Notes under the pieces: generated by a model
Database searches by the model: none
What the model saw: only the letters and a program-made list of their open reading frames with translations
What the model was told of the DNA's origin: nothing
In this document: in pieces, positions 62,015-64,000 of the stretch
Numbering within the stretch: position 1 is the stretch's first letter
Layout: every line of letters starts with the position of its first letter
DNA from: a bacterium
GTDB taxonomy: Bacteria; 4484-113; JAFGCY01
DNA length: 64,000 bases
Assembly: GCA_020440605.1 (NCBI GenBank)
Contig: JAGRNT010000016.1
Location: 1 to 64,000 of the forward strand
Direction of reading: 5' to 3'
Made by a program: the position numbers and the translations under genes

Positions 62015-62668
62015 ATGCGCCTGCGCCACTGGGTCTGCGGACCGCTTGACAACAACATCTACCTGCTGGAGGACGAGGCCACAGCACGCTGTGTGCTGTT
62101 CGATCCCGGCATCGCGATCGAACCCGTATTCCAGCACATTGACGACAACGGCCTGACGGTCGAGCGCATCCTGCTCACGCATGCGCACTTCGACCATATC
62201 TACGGCCTGGCCGAGGCGAAGCGGCGCTATGCCTGCCCGATCCACATGCATCCGGATGACGAGGAGGTGCGCGCGCGCTTCCTGACGATCTGCGAGAACT
62301 GGGGCTTCCCCGGCGCGGACGCGCCCCCGGAGATTGACGAGCCGCTCAGCCACGGGCAGCGCCTGGAGCTGCTCGGCACGTCCTGCGAGGTGCGCCACAC
62401 GCCGGGGCATGCCCCGGGCCAGGTGGCCTTCGTGTTTGACAATTTCGCGATCGTGGGCGACACGCTGTTCCAGCGCAGCATCGGGCGTTATGACCTGCCC
62501 GGCAGTGACCCACAGGCCCTGCTGCGCTCAATCAGCGAGCAGCTCTACACCCTGCCAGATGAGACAGTGGTCTACCCCGGGCACGGCGGCTTCACCACGA
62601 TCGGTGAGGAACGGCGCTTCAACCCCTATGTCGGGGAGGGAGCACGCTTCCGCCTGCAGGCGGACTAG
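62015..62668 (+). CDS. MBL-fold metallo-hydrolase (glyoxalase II-like)
   Basis: Cytoplasmic hydrolase of 217 residues with the metal motif LLTHAHFDHIYG (about 53-64), HTPGHAPGQVAF (about 130), VGDTLF and the last His in VYPGHGGFTTIGEER. The arrangement is that of glyoxalase II-like thioesterases with two metals. The substrate is unknown; glutathione or another thiol ester is possible. Its TAG shares four bases, CTAG, with the stop of the convergent peptidase gene. Confidence 0.87.
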   Translation: MRLRHWVCGPLDNNIYLLEDEATARCVLFDPGIAIEPVFQHIDDNGLTVERILLTHAHFDHIYGLAEAKRRYACPIHMHPDDEEVRARFLTICENWGFPGADAPPEIDEPLSHGQRLELLGTSCEVRHTPGHAPGQVAFVFDNFAIVGDTLFQRSIGRYDLPGSDPQALLRSISEQLYTLPDETVVYPGHGGFTTIGEERRFNPYVGEGARFRLQAD

Positions 62669-64000
62669 CCCGCCGCCCCGCCGGAGCCCTCCGCTTCACA
62701 GCGCCCACCGAGCTGCCTGGCGAGGAAGCGGTCGGCGCGGTGGTACCAGTCGAGGCGATTCTGGGGGCGCACGAAGCCGTGGCCCTCATCCTCGTAGCAG
62801 ACGTACTCGACCTCCAGCCCGTTGCCACGCATGCGCTCCACCACCTGCTCGCTCTCGGCGCGCTTGACCCGCGGGTCGTTGGCACCCTGGGCGATCAAGA
62901 GCGGCACACTGATTCTGTCAACGTAGTTGAGCGGGCTGATGGAACGGATGAACTCCACTTCGGCGCGGTCCTCCGCCGTGTAGTCCGCCTTGTCCTTGAG
63001 CGTGCCGTCCGCATTGCGCGGGATCCAGCCCACGCGGCGGTCCATCACGCGGCGGAAGCTCTCCCAGTAGGGCGGGATGCTGTTGAGGAAGGTCTCCATG
63101 TTGCTGGGGCCGACGAGTTCCGCGCCGCAGCAGTAGAGCTCGGGCGTGAAGGTCAGGCCGGCCAGGGTGGCGTAGCCGCCGTAGCTGCCACCGTAGATGG
63201 CAACGCGCGCGGGATCGGCAATGCCTTCGGCTATCGCCCACTGCACGGCGTCCGTGAGGTCGTTCTGCATATCGCGGCCCCACTGGCGGTCGCCGGCATT
63301 GAGGTGGTCCTTGCCGTAGCCCGCGCTGCCGCGGTAGTTGACCTGCAGGCAGGCATAGCCGCGGTTGGCCAGCCACTGCGCCTCGGGGTTGCAGCGCCAG
63401 CTGTCGCGCACCCAGGGCCCACCGTGCACATTGAGCACGAGCGGCACGGGGCCTTCGGCATGCATGGGCAGGCTGAGGTAGCCGTGGATCGTGCGCCCGT
63501 CGCGCGCCGTGTAGCTCACGGGCTGCATCGGCACGAGCGGCTGCTCCGCCAGCTCCGGACGCACGCTGCAGATGAAGCTGATCTCGCCGCTGTCACGCTC
63601 GAAGCGGTGGTATTCGGCGGCGCGGTCGTCGTGGATGTAGACCACGATCCAGACCCGGTCGTCGTCACTGCGGCTCTCGATGTGGAAGTCGGCACTGCGG
63701 TGCGCACTGAGGCGGGCGAGGTCGGCCTCGAGGCCTGCGTCCAGCGTATGCCAGTACAGCCGCTCGCGGTAGACACTGACCGCCTGGGGGGTGTAGTCCA
63801 CGGGATGCAGCAGTAGGTTGTCAACATCGTATGAATCCGCCGGGTCACGGAACAGACTGCGCTGCTCTCCGCTCTGCAGGTCAAGCAGGCCCAGCGCTCC
63901 GCTGTTGCCACTGCGGCTGTCAATCAGGTAGACGCTGCCGTTGTCAGCGGTGAAGCCGTGCAGGCCGCTCGTCATGGCGTCGACGTGGTCCCAGCGCAGG
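62665..64000 (-). CDS. S9 family prolyl oligopeptidase, C-terminal part
   Basis: Serine peptidase, start outside the window; about 445 codons are visible. The upstream part is propeller (NSGALGLLDLQSGEQRSLF). The alpha/beta-hydrolase domain has the nucleophile in AIYGGSYGGYATLAG, the Asp in LLIAQGANDPRVKRAE and the His in YEDEGHGFVRPQNR, all intact. VLNVHGGPWVRDSW marks the oxyanion region. This is the acylaminoacyl-peptidase/DPP IV-like class, which cleaves short peptides. No signal can be judged because the N-terminus is missing. Confidence 0.9.
   Translation of the reverse strand, partial: LRWDHVDAMTSGLHGFTADNGSVYLIDSRSGNSGALGLLDLQSGEQRSLFRDPADSYDVDNLLLHPVDYTPQAVSVYRERLYWHTLDAGLEADLARLSAHRSADFHIESRSDDDRVWIVVYIHDDRAAEYHRFERDSGEISFICSVRPELAEQPLVPMQPVSYTARDGRTIHGYLSLPMHAEGPVPLVLNVHGGPWVRDSWRCNPEAQWLANRGYACLQVNYRGSAGYGKDHLNAGDRQWGRDMQNDLTDAVQWAIAEGIADPARVAIYGGSYGGYATLAGLTFTPELYCCGAELVGPSNMETFLNSIPPYWESFRRVMDRRVGWIPRNADGTLKDKADYTAEDRAEVEFIRSISPLNYVDRISVPLLIAQGANDPRVKRAESEQVVERMRGNGLEVEYVCYEDEGHGFVRPQNRLDWYHRADRFLARQLGGRCEAEGSGGAAG

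Overview
The window is a 64 kb piece of a GC-rich bacterial chromosome, probably from an uncultured lineage. Many proteins carry lipoprotein or Sec signals. Modules include PKD, cohesin-like and dockerin-like domains and beta-propellers. Housekeeping genes (ileS, rpsF-rpsR-rplI, rplY, carA, mnmA, holB, xseA, accC) are scattered rather than clustered. A family-B DNA polymerase, a HerA/NurA-like pair and a eukaryote-type (type 2) IleS are present. No rRNA is in the window, so I do not assign a phylum; Armatimonadota- or Planctomycetota-like bacteria are guesses only.

Layout. 1-2.95 kb: xseA start and a biotin carboxylase/biotin carrier pair. 3.1-4.7 kb: two TlpA-like thioredoxins in tandem. 5.9-8.6 kb: a PKD lipoprotein. 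8.9-13.9 kb: a Septu-like two-gene unit, a very large HNH-WD40-ATPase fusion translationally coupled to a second HNH nuclease. 15.4-22.5 kb: cohesin/dockerin-type lipoproteins, a VOC protein, a histidine phosphatase, a four-helix-bundle protein and an exported two-gene operon. 23.1-25.9 kb: rpsF-rpsR-rplI and carA. 26.2-30.4 kb: two exported or membrane-anchored beta-propellers. 30.4-34.7 kb: ileS behind a leader-peptide attenuator, tRNA-Leu(UAA) and an S1-domain protein. 35-37.1 kb: an AT-rich orphan gene and a candidate structured RNA. 37.1-42.7 kb: polB diverging from rplY-nurA-herA. 43-51.2 kb: lipoproteins, a sugar dehydrogenase, GrpB-like and MnmA proteins. 51.5-56.7 kb: a four-gene envelope operon. 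56.8-64 kb: a tyrosine recombinase, an AT-rich HNH nuclease, HolB, an RRM protein, an MBL hydrolase and a partial S9 peptidase.

Two global features stand out. First, many genes have a TATAAT-like -10 box only 5-11 nt before the start codon, which implies leaderless or nearly leaderless mRNAs; others have a strong AGGAGG site. Second, almost every intergenic gap is filled with degenerate 7-mer (sometimes 9-mer or 37-mer) repeats and small palindromes whose stems vary in sequence but keep their pairing. These repeats have also entered two coding regions in frame (the recombinase and HolB).

The strongest candidates for undescribed biology are the HNH-WD40-ATPase/HNH unit and the Ile-codon attenuator in front of a type 2 ileS.
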